In this document: positions 8,977 to 18,220 of the stretch, one piece after another
Numbering within the stretch: position 1 is the first letter of the stretch
How the letters are laid out: each line of letters opens with the position of its first letter
Source: Brevibacillus porteri
GTDB taxonomy: Bacteria; Bacillota; Bacilli; Brevibacillales; Brevibacillaceae
Assembly (NCBI RefSeq): GCF_003013475.1
Contig: NZ_PXZO01000057.1
Span: forward strand, 1-64,000
Length of the DNA: 64,000 nt
Direction: 5' to 3'
The notes under the pieces: generated by a model
Database searches by the model: none
What the model saw: only the letters and a program-made list of their open reading frames with translations
Told to the model about the DNA's origin: nothing
Made by a program: the position numbers and the translations under genes

Positions 8977-9636
8977 ATGCTTACGCAATACAAAACTATC
9001 GCTGGCTACGGTGAGGACTATATCGTTATTGAACGCTCCCGTTTTATCGGATATGCCAAGCGGGTTACAACCGAAGAAGAAGCGACAGCGTTTATCGCAA
9101 TGATTAAAAAGAAGCACTGGGATGCTACCCATAACTGTTCCGCTTTTGTCATTGGCGAAAACGATCAAATTCAGCGATCAAGTGATGACGGGGAGCCCAG
9201 CGGTACAGCTGGCAAACCGATTCTCGAGTGTATTAAGAAAAACGGTGTTAAGGATACGGTCGTCGTCGTCACCCGCTATTTCGGCGGAATCAAGCTTGGG
9301 GCTGGCGGACTCGTTCGGGCTTACACAGCAGGAACGGTTACTGCACTTAAGGCTGCGAAGATCGTGGTGCATACCCTGCATCAAACGATTTCTGTCAGCG
9401 TCGACTACACGTGGTGGGGCAAGGTAGAGAACGAACTACGTCTAGGCGAACATCGCGTGAGTGGTACGGATTTCACAGACAAGGTTACCGCGCATGTATT
9501 GATTCCTGAGGGCGAACAGGATGAGTTCGTCGCGCGAATGGTCGATTTGACGAATGGACAAGCTCAGATCGTGCTCGGAGAAAAGGAATATGTGGAGGTT
9601 CCGGTCGACGCGGTTGGAGATGTGGAAGAAGAGTAA
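8977..9636 (+). CDS. yvyE: YigZ/YvyE family (IMPACT family) protein
   Basis: A 219-residue soluble protein of the IMPACT/YigZ family, homologous to B. subtilis YvyE. The conserved N-terminal domain shows SRFIGYAKRV, HNCSAFVIG, SSDDGEPSGTAGKPIL and TRYFGGIKLGAGGLVRAY; a smaller C-terminal ferredoxin-like domain follows from about residue 135. The yeast and mammalian IMPACT proteins affect translational control, while the bacterial role is not firmly known. The start is ATG 8977 behind TTGAGGTGA. It is the only plus-strand gene in the window, transcribed divergently from the TolC-like gene and ending at a terminator shared with the convergent SLH gene. In B. subtilis this gene is also near tagO. 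Confidence 0.93.
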   Translation: MLTQYKTIAGYGEDYIVIERSRFIGYAKRVTTEEEATAFIAMIKKKHWDATHNCSAFVIGENDQIQRSSDDGEPSGTAGKPILECIKKNGVKDTVVVVTRYFGGIKLGAGGLVRAYTAGTVTALKAAKIVVHTLHQTISVSVDYTWWGKVENELRLGEHRVSGTDFTDKVTAHVLIPEGEQDEFVARMVDLTNGQAQIVLGEKEYVEVPVDAVGDVEEE

Positions 9637-9646
9637 TTTCTCAACG

Positions 9647-9686
9647 AAAAAAGCTGAAGAGGCGGATGTCCTCTTCAGCTTTTCTT
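9647..9686. terminator. Bidirectional terminator between yvyE and the Ig/SLH gene
   Basis: A 14-bp stem, AAAAGCTGAAGAGG / CCTCTTCAGCTTTT, with a short loop. T-runs follow in both directions, so it can end yvyE on the plus strand and the SLH gene on the minus strand. Confidence 0.9.
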
Positions 9687-9713
9687 CTATTATATATAGC
9701 GAAATATATTCAC

Positions 9714-12700
9714 TTACTGCTTAGGCAGTTTTTTGAGTTGGACCATGATACGAATTGTAATCATCGCCATTTCAGCACGTGTGAGGTCTCCTTTTGGTTC
9801 AAAGCTATAAGTTGGCTTTTTAACCGTTGGATCGTTGACCTCCCCATTCATAATTTTTGCTTTAGATACTGCCAATACAGCTGGTGCTGCATAGTGCCCT
9901 ACTTGTTGACTATCCGTGTACATCTTCCCAAGTGCAATAATAGCTGCCTGTGGTGTCCCCAATTTTAAGTTTAGAGCACGAGCAACCATAATCGCTGCTT
10001 CTTCGCGTGTCAATGAATCATCCGGGTAGAAAGCACGAGGATCTTTACCACGGATAATACCAGCACGTGCTGCTGTTTCAATGTACTTATACTGATAGTT
10101 CCAATCATCATCACTAGGTCTTACGTCAGTAAAGGTCGGCTCTGCCGGATCATTTTCTCTACTGTCTGTATACGGACCATCGTTGATCGGCAGATCGAAT
10201 GCTTTTACGATCATTGTCGCAAATTCGCCTCGCGTGATCTTCAATTCTGTACCGAATCCACTTCCTGGCGCATCAGCCATAATTCCCTTTGCGTATAGTG
10301 TCTCAATAGCATCACGTGCGAATGGATGTGTGATGACATCAGAGAACGTCTCACGCGTCTTCATTACCATGTAATAACCAAAGCCTTTGAAAGGAACTGT
10401 TACTGTCTTTTTGGAGGTGTTAACTACGCCCCCCAGATTGATCCATTCATCGCCGTTATTATAGAACACAGTAATAATATTGTTTGCTGCATTTACAATG
10501 GAACTATCATACTTAATACTTACTGTTCCTACCTTACTCGGAACTAGGTTATTTTTCCATCGTTTGATGAAAGGCTCCATATCAGCATTATTCACAGTCC
10601 CATCAAAATATGGGTCTCGACCGCCTGGCGCCCTGTCTTCATCTCCGTCTCCAGCTCCAGGCTCAGAGTTACCTGCGTCAACGTAATAGAGCGGGCTTGC
10701 GTAATTGAAATCTGATGAAATACTCAATAGGTCTTCCATGTCCTCTTTAATTCCATCATCATCCAAATTTATTCGACCATTCGTACGATCTGCCATCCCG
10801 AAGTAGAGTGGAACATCTGTGAAGATATCAGTTGCAGGCGCGTTGATTTCAGAGCCTGTACGATTATCAGAAGGTGCTAACAACACTGTTCCTTTCGGGA
10901 ATTTAAGCTCAAATGATTTTTCAAAAACACTAAACGCTAATTTCTTGCCTAATACGTCTCTGCTTTCCGCACCACCGACTGCTGAGTTCGTATTGTAGAT
11001 TTTCACTTCGTCTTTGTAGCTATTGCTTCCGAACTCTACTGTGTACTTAATTGTGTTCAAGCCTGGTTTCAATGCTACGTTCGCTTCAAACACATAATAA
11101 GATTCAGGAATTAATTTTCCTGTTTCCTCATCGTATTCAAAATCTGGATCCTTGGTATTGTACGCTACTGCCTCTGTTTTCCCAATCATTACTTTTGTTG
11201 CTTTTTCCGCAAAAATTCGTAATGGGACAGAGTTGGTGTTCACCGTAATGTACTGCGCATTGGCCAGTTTCTTTGGAGAAACAACTGTCCATGCTTGCGT
11301 ATCTTGATCAATGCTTATTGTTTGACGAGTTACGATAGATCCTTGTGTTACTTCAATTTCGTAATTGGTTGATCCACCTTTTGAAAGAGTCATGGGGAAA
11401 AGCTTTAATCTGTCTTCCAGGTCTTCTGCAGAGAGCCCCATATCCCCATCCAGTTCGCCAATTAACTCTTCTCCGTATTCATCCGAATCCATTTCGGCAG
11501 TGAATTTGAAAGTATTAGATGTATCTCTTGCTCTAGAAAAGGTAGTACTATCAAAAATTGTTCCAAGGTCTGATGTATTTCCCTTAATGGCTGCATCACG
11601 AGCCTTACGGTAATCAGCATCATTGTCTAAGAAGTCCCAATCACCTGATTCATCCGTCAGCTTGTACTTCGCGATAACTTTTCCATCTTTTCTTACACTT
11701 ACCACAGCATCTCTTTCTACATTCTCAATATCAAAAGTAAATTGGCGTAAGAAATAAGATGAAGTTTTGAACGCTTTATCAGTAGATTTTTTCTCCAACT
11801 CAACATCTTTATCTTTGCCTTGTACAACTTTCAGCTTTACATTTTGGATTTTTGGTGTCTTCTCTGTGTTGTAGAAAATATTATAGGTGAACTTTACATT
11901 TGGCTCATCCTTCAGTTCAAAGACGAGTGAGTTGTTTCCTTGATTTAAATTCCATGACGCCCCATTAATGAACAAGTTTTTATCGATGGTGAAGTGCACA
12001 GCACCATCGCTGGTCCCACCAACTCGGTACCAGAGAGGTATCTTGTTATCATTTAATGTAATTGTCATGTTGTTGTTATTTAGTTTGTAATTGTACAGCT
12101 TCCCTCTAAATACGTCACCATCTACCACGAAATTGGATGGTCTCTGATCAGGAATTTCTAGCGTGCTATCAATAACCTTCTCCACATTTGACGTGGTGTA
12201 GTAAAGCAGCAGTGACGGTACTACTTCAGGACTTAATCTGAATGAAATAACTTTGTCATCATCCGTAGTTGTTGTCCCGTTATTATAGACCACTTTCACA
12301 TTCGTCTCATTTGCTGGAAACTTGATGAATTCAATATCAATGTTTCCAGAATAAGCATCTAAAATATAATCCTTCCCCTGCTCCAACTTTATTTGATTGT
12401 TATTAAAATAAACCTCAAAATTCGCGGGGACTCCCATATTATTTGTTTCTAATCGAAGCTTCACTGGAAGAACATTAATCAGGTTTATACTTCCATCGGT
12501 CTTAATTTCTGGTTGTGCAGTCGGGCTGGAAATATTTAATACCTTTCCGAATCGTGGTTCTGCTGAACTTTTATAAATAAATTGGTAAGGATAGTTCGCA
12601 ACTGTCGCATCGGAAATAAAATCTGGGATCGATGGATCATTACTTTGTCTACTTGTTGGATACTTTAATTTTATTTCATAAGTCTTACTTGTTTTAAGTG

Positions 12701-14801
12701 CACTCTGAGGTATCTCACCCGTTACTTTAAACAGCTTGTATTCGGACGAAAGTGGCACATTTGTAACAGGTGTTAACTTAACATTGTTCGCTTTTACATC
12801 TACAGGTGCGTTTGTATCTAGCTGATCAAATGTTAGTGACACCCCGGCTGGTGTGACTACCTGGGTTAAACCATCACTGACATTACCTGCGCTATCCGTT
12901 GCCGTCACAGAGATGATGTCTCCGACTTTTACTGGAGAAATGTTAACTGTAAAGTTTCCGTTTGCATCTGCTGTACCACTTCCAAGCTGCAACGATCCTA
13001 AAGTTACATTAACTGTCGATCTGGCTTCTGCAACACCCGTAACCTTTGTGTCTGTATTAAGTATGGTATTTACGGAATTTACTGCAGGTTTTGTCGTGTC
13101 TGAAGAGGTTACTTTAACTGTGGTAGAAGGTCCTCTATTATTTGCTGTATCAGTAGCGAAAACGGTGAGTGTATCTCCCGCGGAGACTCCCAGGGCAACA
13201 GAAAAATTGCCACCGGTAGCCGTAGCAGTTCCAAGTACGTCTCCACCTTTCATAACTGTAACGATTGAATCCGCCTCTGCCGTTCCTTTAATGCTTGTAT
13301 CATTATCTTTAACCGGATTTACAACAGGGGCATCGGGTGGAGTTTCATCCGGTGATGCCGGACTTGTTACAACGACTGTTGTAGCCGTACTCTCGTTACC
13401 TGTTTTATCAGTTGCAGTTATTGTAATAGAAGTACCAATAGCCTGCAATGCGATTGAAGGAACGGTAAACCTCGAATCAGCTCCTGTCACAGCAATACCC
13501 AAAACAGTTGAACCACTTCTCACAGTAATCTTGGAGCCTGCTTCTGCTGTCCCTGTCACAGTAGTATCTTTGTCATCAATTGGATTCACAATCGGTTTAT
13601 CTGGCGAAGATTGGTCCTTTTCTACAGTCATTGCCGTTGATGTACTTTCATTATTCGAGCTATCTTTTGACGTTACATGAAGGACTACACCAGTCGACTG
13701 TAAATCTATGGCCACTTCGAAAGAACCGTCATCCTTCGCAACTGCTGATCCGATAACATTTTGAGCCTTCGTAACAGTAACTGTACTTTTCGCTTCAGCA
13801 ATACCAGTTACTTTATCTGTAAGCATATGATAAATCGGATTAACACTTGGATTATGAGGGGCAGTCGTATCGATTAAGGAAGCAGCTGGAATACTCACCC
13901 CGTTTTGCAACTTAACCAATAAATCCCCAGCAATTGTATACTCACTATCTCCACCCGATTCAATCAACTCGTTCACAGCAGGAGGTGCTTGATTTATATT
14001 GGTTACTTTCCCGTTGTGATCTTCAATCATCGTAACATTATAGAACTGGTCCGAACCTCCCTGTGCATTACTCCTCGGAATGACCAGAACATTACGGTTA
14101 ATTAAACCCACTTCTTTATTCTTGCTAAACGCTCGGATATCCAGCTTGTTCAAACCAATCTGCACATCCACATCAACAGAAAACGTTCCCGAGTTACTTG
14201 TTGTGTCGCTAAAATTTTGCCCATTGGTCTGGTTGTGAACTATGACATTATCGGCATTCACAGCTTTACCAGAAAGCGCTAATCTAAGTTGACGATTAGA
14301 TGACGAGGTAACTTCCACAATCGTCGGGTCAGATTCAAACATAACAGAATTCAATTTCAGGTTAGAAAATAACGGTGTATTGTTGTACTGTACATAAATG
14401 ACTGGCAAGTAAGTAGTGGCGTCTCCACTTTTGACTTCAAACTTAATCTGGTTTACGCCCGGAGACAATTCAATATCTCTAAAGGTAAACGTTCTTGTTA
14501 CCGAATCGATATACGGCTTGATACTGCTTGTATCATTCGGTTCAGTACCATTCAATGTTGATACACGATATCGCAAGTCTTCGCCTACAATTGCATTGTA
14601 AGTACCCTGAATCGTGATCTTCGGAGAATAGGAGATATGCGGGCTTGTTGCTGTTGTCTTATCGCTGATACCAATAAATGAAATCCCGCCTCCTGCAGCT
14701 TGAGCAACCCCAGCCCCTAAAGGCAGGAGTGTAGTAACTAATAAAACCAAAGACAGGACAGCTGATATCCATGATGTTCTCCCAAATCTGGTATTAGGCA
14801 C
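9714..14801 (-). CDS. Large surface protein with Ig-like repeats and three C-terminal SLH domains
   Basis: A secreted 1695-residue protein that would sit on the wall polymer by its C-terminus. It starts at GTG 14801 (AAGAGGTG six bases before) with a signal peptide to about residue 36 (hydrophobic core ISAVLSLVLLVTTLLPLGAG, then VAQA). Residues about 311-650 hold four Ig-like repeats of roughly 80 residues with recurring GTAEAGSKITV / GTAEADSIVTV and ATDKTGNESTA / ATDSAGNVSDG motifs. The middle is beta-rich and of unknown fold. SLH domains lie at about 1486-1535 (ITRGEFATMIVKAF), 1557-1612 (LTREEAAIMVARAL) and 1628-1690 (LTRAEMAMITIRI). It lies downstream of tagO but behind that gene's terminator, so it is probably a separate transcript. 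No enzyme motif was seen; a structural or adhesive role is inferred. Confidence 0.88.
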   Translation of the reverse strand: MPNTRFGRTSWISAVLSLVLLVTTLLPLGAGVAQAAGGGISFIGISDKTTATSPHISYSPKITIQGTYNAIVGEDLRYRVSTLNGTEPNDTSSIKPYIDSVTRTFTFRDIELSPGVNQIKFEVKSGDATTYLPVIYVQYNNTPLFSNLKLNSVMFESDPTIVEVTSSSNRQLRLALSGKAVNADNVIVHNQTNGQNFSDTTSNSGTFSVDVDVQIGLNKLDIRAFSKNKEVGLINRNVLVIPRSNAQGGSDQFYNVTMIEDHNGKVTNINQAPPAVNELIESGGDSEYTIAGDLLVKLQNGVSIPAASLIDTTAPHNPSVNPIYHMLTDKVTGIAEAKSTVTVTKAQNVIGSAVAKDDGSFEVAIDLQSTGVVLHVTSKDSSNNESTSTAMTVEKDQSSPDKPIVNPIDDKDTTVTGTAEAGSKITVRSGSTVLGIAVTGADSRFTVPSIALQAIGTSITITATDKTGNESTATTVVVTSPASPDETPPDAPVVNPVKDNDTSIKGTAEADSIVTVMKGGDVLGTATATGGNFSVALGVSAGDTLTVFATDTANNRGPSTTVKVTSSDTTKPAVNSVNTILNTDTKVTGVAEARSTVNVTLGSLQLGSGTADANGNFTVNISPVKVGDIISVTATDSAGNVSDGLTQVVTPAGVSLTFDQLDTNAPVDVKANNVKLTPVTNVPLSSEYKLFKVTGEIPQSALKTSKTYEIKLKYPTSRQSNDPSIPDFISDATVANYPYQFIYKSSAEPRFGKVLNISSPTAQPEIKTDGSINLINVLPVKLRLETNNMGVPANFEVYFNNNQIKLEQGKDYILDAYSGNIDIEFIKFPANETNVKVVYNNGTTTTDDDKVISFRLSPEVVPSLLLYYTTSNVEKVIDSTLEIPDQRPSNFVVDGDVFRGKLYNYKLNNNNMTITLNDNKIPLWYRVGGTSDGAVHFTIDKNLFINGASWNLNQGNNSLVFELKDEPNVKFTYNIFYNTEKTPKIQNVKLKVVQGKDKDVELEKKSTDKAFKTSSYFLRQFTFDIENVERDAVVSVRKDGKVIAKYKLTDESGDWDFLDNDADYRKARDAAIKGNTSDLGTIFDSTTFSRARDTSNTFKFTAEMDSDEYGEELIGELDGDMGLSAEDLEDRLKLFPMTLSKGGSTNYEIEVTQGSIVTRQTISIDQDTQAWTVVSPKKLANAQYITVNTNSVPLRIFAEKATKVMIGKTEAVAYNTKDPDFEYDEETGKLIPESYYVFEANVALKPGLNTIKYTVEFGSNSYKDEVKIYNTNSAVGGAESRDVLGKKLAFSVFEKSFELKFPKGTVLLAPSDNRTGSEINAPATDIFTDVPLYFGMADRTNGRINLDDDGIKEDMEDLLSISSDFNYASPLYYVDAGNSEPGAGDGDEDRAPGGRDPYFDGTVNNADMEPFIKRWKNNLVPSKVGTVSIKYDSSIVNAANNIITVFYNNGDEWINLGGVVNTSKKTVTVPFKGFGYYMVMKTRETFSDVITHPFARDAIETLYAKGIMADAPGSGFGTELKITRGEFATMIVKAFDLPINDGPYTDSRENDPAEPTFTDVRPSDDDWNYQYKYIETAARAGIIRGKDPRAFYPDDSLTREEAAIMVARALNLKLGTPQAAIIALGKMYTDSQQVGHYAAPAVLAVSKAKIMNGEVNDPTVKKPTYSFEPKGDLTRAEMAMITIRIMVQLKKLPKQ

Positions 14802-14915
14802 TCATTTCACCTCTTCTTAAAATTATGGCTTATTCCACTACTCATCTTTTCTTTTATCGGAAAAACATCGACGGAATTTAAGTATTATCTGTAGATATCT
14901 GACAAATTACCAAGT

Positions 14916-14947
14916 AAAAAAAAAACCTACATCATCTGATGCAGGGT
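14916..14947 (-). terminator. Intrinsic terminator after tagO
   Basis: On the minus strand CCTGCATCA and TGATGTAGG pair (one G-T wobble) around a 2-base loop and are followed by a run of ten T, shortly after the tagO stop. Confidence 0.85.
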
Positions 14948-14954
14948 TTCGCTG

Positions 14955-16055
14955 TTAATTCGTCCGACGCTGTTGTTCGGCTTGCTTAATTTTGATCCGT
15001 CTATACGTATTAATCAACGGACGGTGGCGTCGGCTAACGAGTCCAACGATCTCCGTTCCAAGATGAATGACGATCACCAACGCAACCATGACGATAATCG
15101 TGGTCCACTTCGTCGTCTTCGTCAGCAGGATGGCCATCATCCCGAAGAAAATGCTGATCGAGTAAATCGTGAGTACAGTTGAACGATGGGACAGACCCAT
15201 GTTCAGCAAACAGTGATGCAAATGCCCTTTGTCTGGGCTCGAAATCGGCTTTTTGTTCACGATTCTGCGCACGATGGCGAAGAACGTATCCCAGAGCGGT
15301 ACACCGAGCACAACGATGGGGATAATAAAGGAAACGAACAACGCTTCTTTAAAGCCCATGATCGACAGAGCAGCTAGGTTGAAGCCCAAGAAAAGCGAAC
15401 CAGTGTCGCCCATGAACAGACGGGCCGGATGAAAGTTAAAGTAGAGAAAACCCAGGATCGCTCCGAGGAGCACGAAACAGTAGGTCGCTACCTTGTAATC
15501 GTCCATCAACAAGGCCATAACGCCCATTGTCCCTGCAGCAATTGCTGACACACCGGCCGACAGCCCATCGAGACCGTCAATCAAGTTCACCGCGTTCGTT
15601 ACACCGACAATCCAAAACATCGTGATCGGAATTGCGAGCCAGAAGAGCCAGCCACTGCTGAAATCAATGCTTCCACTATACGGCAGATTCACGACACCGA
15701 TCTTCAAACCAAAAGGAATGACGACAATCGCTGTTGCGACTAGCTGTCCGAGCAGCTTCCACTTCGGCGAGAGCTGGTATTTGTCATCAAGCATACCGAC
15801 GACCATCACGATCGTGCTTCCGATGAAAATTCCCAACATTTCCGATAGGCTTGTATACGGGACAAATAGGAAGAACGCAACCAGATATCCGATATAAATA
15901 GCCAAGCCACCCATACGTGGCATGATTCTCGTGTGTACCTTGCGCTGGTTCGGGGCATCCACTGCTCCTACTTTTACAGCCAAGTTTTTTACATACGGTG
16001 TTGCAATAAACGATATGATCAGCGAAGTCAGAAATCCGAGGATTAGTGTAGACAT
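14955..16055 (-). CDS. tagO: Undecaprenyl-phosphate N-acetylglucosaminyl 1-phosphate transferase
   Basis: Integral membrane enzyme of the MraY/WecA/TagO family. It transfers GlcNAc-1-phosphate from UDP-GlcNAc to undecaprenyl phosphate, the first step of wall teichoic acid or secondary wall polymer synthesis. The 366 residues contain about ten membrane segments and the family motifs: KVHTRIMPRMGG, the VGMLDDKYQ aspartate pair, TNAVNLIDGLDGLSAG and FNFHPARLFMGDTGSLFLG. A basic cytoplasmic tail (RRHRPLINTYRRIKIKQ) ends the protein. The start is ATG 16055 with AGAGGAG eight bases upstream. It follows tagA by 27 bp and both act on the same lipid-linked intermediate, so they are likely co-transcribed. 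Confidence 0.95.
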   Translation of the reverse strand: MSTLILGFLTSLIISFIATPYVKNLAVKVGAVDAPNQRKVHTRIMPRMGGLAIYIGYLVAFFLFVPYTSLSEMLGIFIGSTIVMVVGMLDDKYQLSPKWKLLGQLVATAIVVIPFGLKIGVVNLPYSGSIDFSSGWLFWLAIPITMFWIVGVTNAVNLIDGLDGLSAGVSAIAAGTMGVMALLMDDYKVATYCFVLLGAILGFLYFNFHPARLFMGDTGSLFLGFNLAALSIMGFKEALFVSFIIPIVVLGVPLWDTFFAIVRRIVNKKPISSPDKGHLHHCLLNMGLSHRSTVLTIYSISIFFGMMAILLTKTTKWTTIIVMVALVIVIHLGTEIVGLVSRRHRPLINTYRRIKIKQAEQQRRTN

Positions 16056-16082
16056 CGACTGTTCTCCTCTCTACGGATGCAT

Positions 16083-16820
16083 CTAGGAACGGCTACTCCA
16101 TTTTTCTTTCAGTACGGTTAGAACAAACCGAGGAATAGCCAGTTGACGCTTCCAGCGAGAAGGCTCGGAAGCAAGTCGATAAAACCATTCCAAATGCAGT
16201 TTTTGCCAAATCTCAGGAGCGCGCTTCACTTTCCCGGAAATGACGTCAAAGCTTCCGCCTACCCCCATCATCAGGGAGGCATTTAACTGATCGCGATACT
16301 TCGCCATCCATTCATCTTGTCTGGGCGCACCCAGTGCGACGAACAGGAGCTGCGGTTTCGCTTCGGCAATTTCTTGTACAATTTGAGTTTCTTCCTCTGG
16401 ACGAAAATAGCCATCCCGACATCCGACGATTCGGGCGTTCGGATAACGAGCACTCAGTTTGTCTTTTGCCAAATGAATGACATCCGGCTTGGCGCCAAGT
16501 AAATACACGCCCCACTGATGTTGATCGGCTTTGGCCATGAGCGCTTCCAGCAGTTCCACACCCGTAACGCGCTCATAAATCGGCTGATTCGTCCATTTAG
16601 CAGCGTACACGATCCCAATTCCATCTGGAACGACATAGGCTTGTTCTACAATAGAACGGAAAGCGCGATTCTCCCTCGCTACCATGACGATTTCCGGATT
16701 GGCAGTCACCACGTGGGTCTTTTGACCGTTTTGTATACGCTCTGTTATATGATCGATAGTCTCACGGAAGCCGCGAGTCGTAAATGGCACATCTAATATC
16801 GTTGCGACCTGTTTGGTCAT
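16083..16820 (-). CDS. tagA: WecG/TagA/CpsF family N-acetylmannosaminyltransferase
   Basis: Cytoplasmic, membrane-associated glycosyltransferase (245 residues) that adds ManNAc to undecaprenyl-PP-GlcNAc, making the linkage disaccharide for wall polymers. Family signatures are HVVTANPEIVMVA near residue 37, VPDGIGIVYAAKW, the RVTGVELLEAL segment, GVYLLGAKPDV, LLFVALGAPRQDEWM and GVGGSFDVISGKVKRAP, plus the C-terminal LHLEWFYRLASEPSRWKRQ typical of the family. The start is ATG 16820 behind GAAGGTGA. It lies directly before tagO, and mnaA, which makes the UDP-ManNAc donor, is found at 58.6 kb. Between fabZ and tagA there is a palindromic repeat element. Confidence 0.93.
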   Translation of the reverse strand: MTKQVATILDVPFTTRGFRETIDHITERIQNGQKTHVVTANPEIVMVARENRAFRSIVEQAYVVPDGIGIVYAAKWTNQPIYERVTGVELLEALMAKADQHQWGVYLLGAKPDVIHLAKDKLSARYPNARIVGCRDGYFRPEEETQIVQEIAEAKPQLLFVALGAPRQDEWMAKYRDQLNASLMMGVGGSFDVISGKVKRAPEIWQKLHLEWFYRLASEPSRWKRQLAIPRFVLTVLKEKWSSRS

Positions 16821-16834
16821 TTCTTCACCTTCAA

Positions 16835-16884
16835 GTGCTTGTTATTCAATCAATGTTTAAAAAGACGACTTTTTAAACTACCTT
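16835..16884 (-). repeat. Recurrent palindromic intergenic element, copy 1
   Basis: GTTTAAAAAG / CTTTTTAAAC with a 4-base loop (16854-16877), followed on the plus strand by TACCT and preceded by GTGCTTGTT. The same arrangement with few changes recurs at 61850-61903 in the same orientation, between ywlG and glyA. It may form an RNA hairpin between fabZ and tagA. Confidence 0.65.
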
Positions 16885-16921
16885 ATTCATGCATGGAGAC
16901 GCCCATTAGCCATTCTACCCG

Positions 16922-16960
16922 AAAAGAAAGGCACATTCAAGATGATCATGAATGTGCCTT
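16922..16960 (-). terminator. Intrinsic terminator overlapping the fabZ stop
   Basis: On the minus strand AAGGCACATTCA and TGAATGTGCCTT form a 12-bp stem, followed by TCTTTTC. The fabZ stop codon TGA lies in the loop region. Confidence 0.8.
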
Positions 16961-17404
16961 ATTTCCTGCCGTTAGGGCAAACATCAATCCACCCTCTGCT
17001 ACTACTTTCCCATTTACCAATGCTTTTCCATGCCCTTTGCCGACGGTACCACGCACACGAGTAAGCTCAACCTCAAGTACCAGCGTATCTCCCGGCTTCA
17101 CCTGATCTTTGAAACGGAATTCATCAATCCCTGCAAACAGTCCGATTTTTCCTTGATGTTCCTCCATGCTGAGCATCGCTACTGCCCCAACCTGTGCCAA
17201 TGCTTCCACAATAAGGACACCAGGCATGACTGGATAACCAGGAAAATGGCCTTGGAAAAACGGTTCATTAACCGTGACATTTTTAATTCCAACTGCTCTT
17301 TTTCCTAACTCCAGCTCTTCGATTTTATCTATCAGCAAAAACGGGTAACGATGCGGGATGATTTCCTGAATTTGCATAATATCCAAAGGCGCTTTGATTT
17401 CCAT
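16946..17404 (-). CDS. fabZ: 3-hydroxyacyl-[acyl-carrier-protein] dehydratase FabZ
   Basis: Dehydrates beta-hydroxyacyl-ACP to trans-2-enoyl-ACP in type II fatty acid synthesis (cytoplasm). The hot-dog fold signatures are IIPHRYPFLLIDKI near the start and FFQGHFPGYPVMPGVLIVEALAQ, with the catalytic His in QGHFPG and the Glu in VEALAQ. I chose ATG 17404 because a GGAG lies nine bases upstream, giving 152 residues; an upstream ATG at 17425 in the same frame has no ribosome site. B. subtilis FabZ is slightly shorter at the N-terminus. It ends at its own terminator before tagA. In B. subtilis the gene is also downstream of flhO-flhP. Confidence 0.95.
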   Translation of the reverse strand: MEIKAPLDIMQIQEIIPHRYPFLLIDKIEELELGKRAVGIKNVTVNEPFFQGHFPGYPVMPGVLIVEALAQVGAVAMLSMEEHQGKIGLFAGIDEFRFKDQVKPGDTLVLEVELTRVRGTVGKGHGKALVNGKVVAEGGLMFALTAGNKAHS

Positions 17405-17520
17405 TATGTATCGCTCCATTTCCATACTTAACTAGACTTGTCTATGCATGAATACCCTTTGACCAACGAAACAATATACATAACTCCCGCCCCAGTTGAA
17501 CTGACAAGCGGGGTTAAGAT

Positions 17521-17560
17521 AAAAGGGGCACTTCCTCCCAAAAAGCGGGAAGTGCTCTTT
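17521..17560 (-). terminator. Terminator after the PgsA-family gene
   Basis: GCACTTCC / GGAAGTGC stem (17528-17535 and 17548-17555) around a short loop, followed on the minus strand by CCCCTTTTATC. It lies just after the stop at 17568. Confidence 0.65.
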
Positions 17561-17567
17561 TTCACCC

Positions 17568-18083
17568 TTACACGCGGTTCAATAGTCGAGCCTTTGCCAG
17601 ATAAATCGCGCTCGCAATAAATGAGAACGCTATAACAGACCAAAGTATCGCTTCACTGTACTCATAGCGATACATTACCAGCGGAATGACAACATACAAA
17701 AGGACAGTTGTCAGCTTGCCGTAGGCGTTTGCCGGGACGGTTTTTTTCCCACGGAAGTGGTAAACAGCTCCTGTTACTATCATTGCCAGATCGCGCACAA
17801 AGAAAAACAGGGCAGCCCATATACTGATTCGATCTGTCAAAAATAATGAGGCGATGACCGCCAGCATCATTAATTTATCTGCCAGAGGATCTAACATCAT
17901 TCCGATGGTGGTCACAAGCTTATGCTTCCGCGCGATGTACCCATCCGCAATATCGGTCACTCCCGCCAAAATCAAAATGCCTAAAGCGATTTCAACATGA
18001 TACGGAAACACCGAAAAAAAGACATACAGGTACAAAGGGATGAGCACGATGCGAAAGATCGTAAGCAAATTAGGAAGATTCAC
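17568..18083 (-). CDS. CDP-alcohol phosphatidyltransferase, PgsA family
   Basis: Membrane enzyme of the CDP-alcohol phosphatidyltransferase family, most like phosphatidylglycerophosphate synthase, which makes the phosphatidylglycerol precursor from CDP-diacylglycerol and glycerol-3-phosphate. The active-site motif D-G-x2-A-R-x8-G-x3-D-x3-D is complete: DIADGYIARKHKLVTTIG, then MMLDPLADK. About five to six membrane helices are visible in 171 residues. I prefer GTG 18083 as start (VNLPNLLTIFR) because GGAGG is seven bases upstream; the ATG at 18089 overlaps that ribosome site. In B. subtilis the pgsA gene is near recA, so this could be a second family member. The exact lipid product is not proven. 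Confidence 0.8.
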   Translation of the reverse strand: MNLPNLLTIFRIVLIPLYLYVFFSVFPYHVEIALGILILAGVTDIADGYIARKHKLVTTIGMMLDPLADKLMMLAVIASLFLTDRISIWAALFFFVRDLAMIVTGAVYHFRGKKTVPANAYGKLTTVLLYVVIPLVMYRYEYSEAILWSVIAFSFIASAIYLAKARLLNRV

Positions 18084-18169
18084 GGACATCCCTCCGTATT
18101 CAAATCGTCACTTCCTTTTTCAACCACTCGCCCTATTATACTCTGTGGACAAACACCACAACAAGTCCT

Positions 18170-18206
18170 CGAAAAAATAGGAGCCCCAACCATAGGGTTC
18201 GGGCTT
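18170..18206 (-). terminator. Terminator of the mbl-flhO-flhP-epuA cluster
   Basis: On the minus strand AGCCCGAACC pairs with GGTTGGGGCT (one mismatch) around CTAT, then a short spacer and TTTTTTCG. Confidence 0.75.
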
Positions 18207-18220
18207 GTCCAGCTTCGTTT

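Noticed and set aside
8729..9103. 124-codon plus-strand frame overlapping the yvyE start
   Set aside because: No ribosome site at its start, and it runs out of frame through the well-supported yvyE.
12853..13680. 275-codon open frame on the plus strand
   Set aside because: Antisense to the Ig-like repeats of the surface protein; its apparent repeats mirror those of the real gene.
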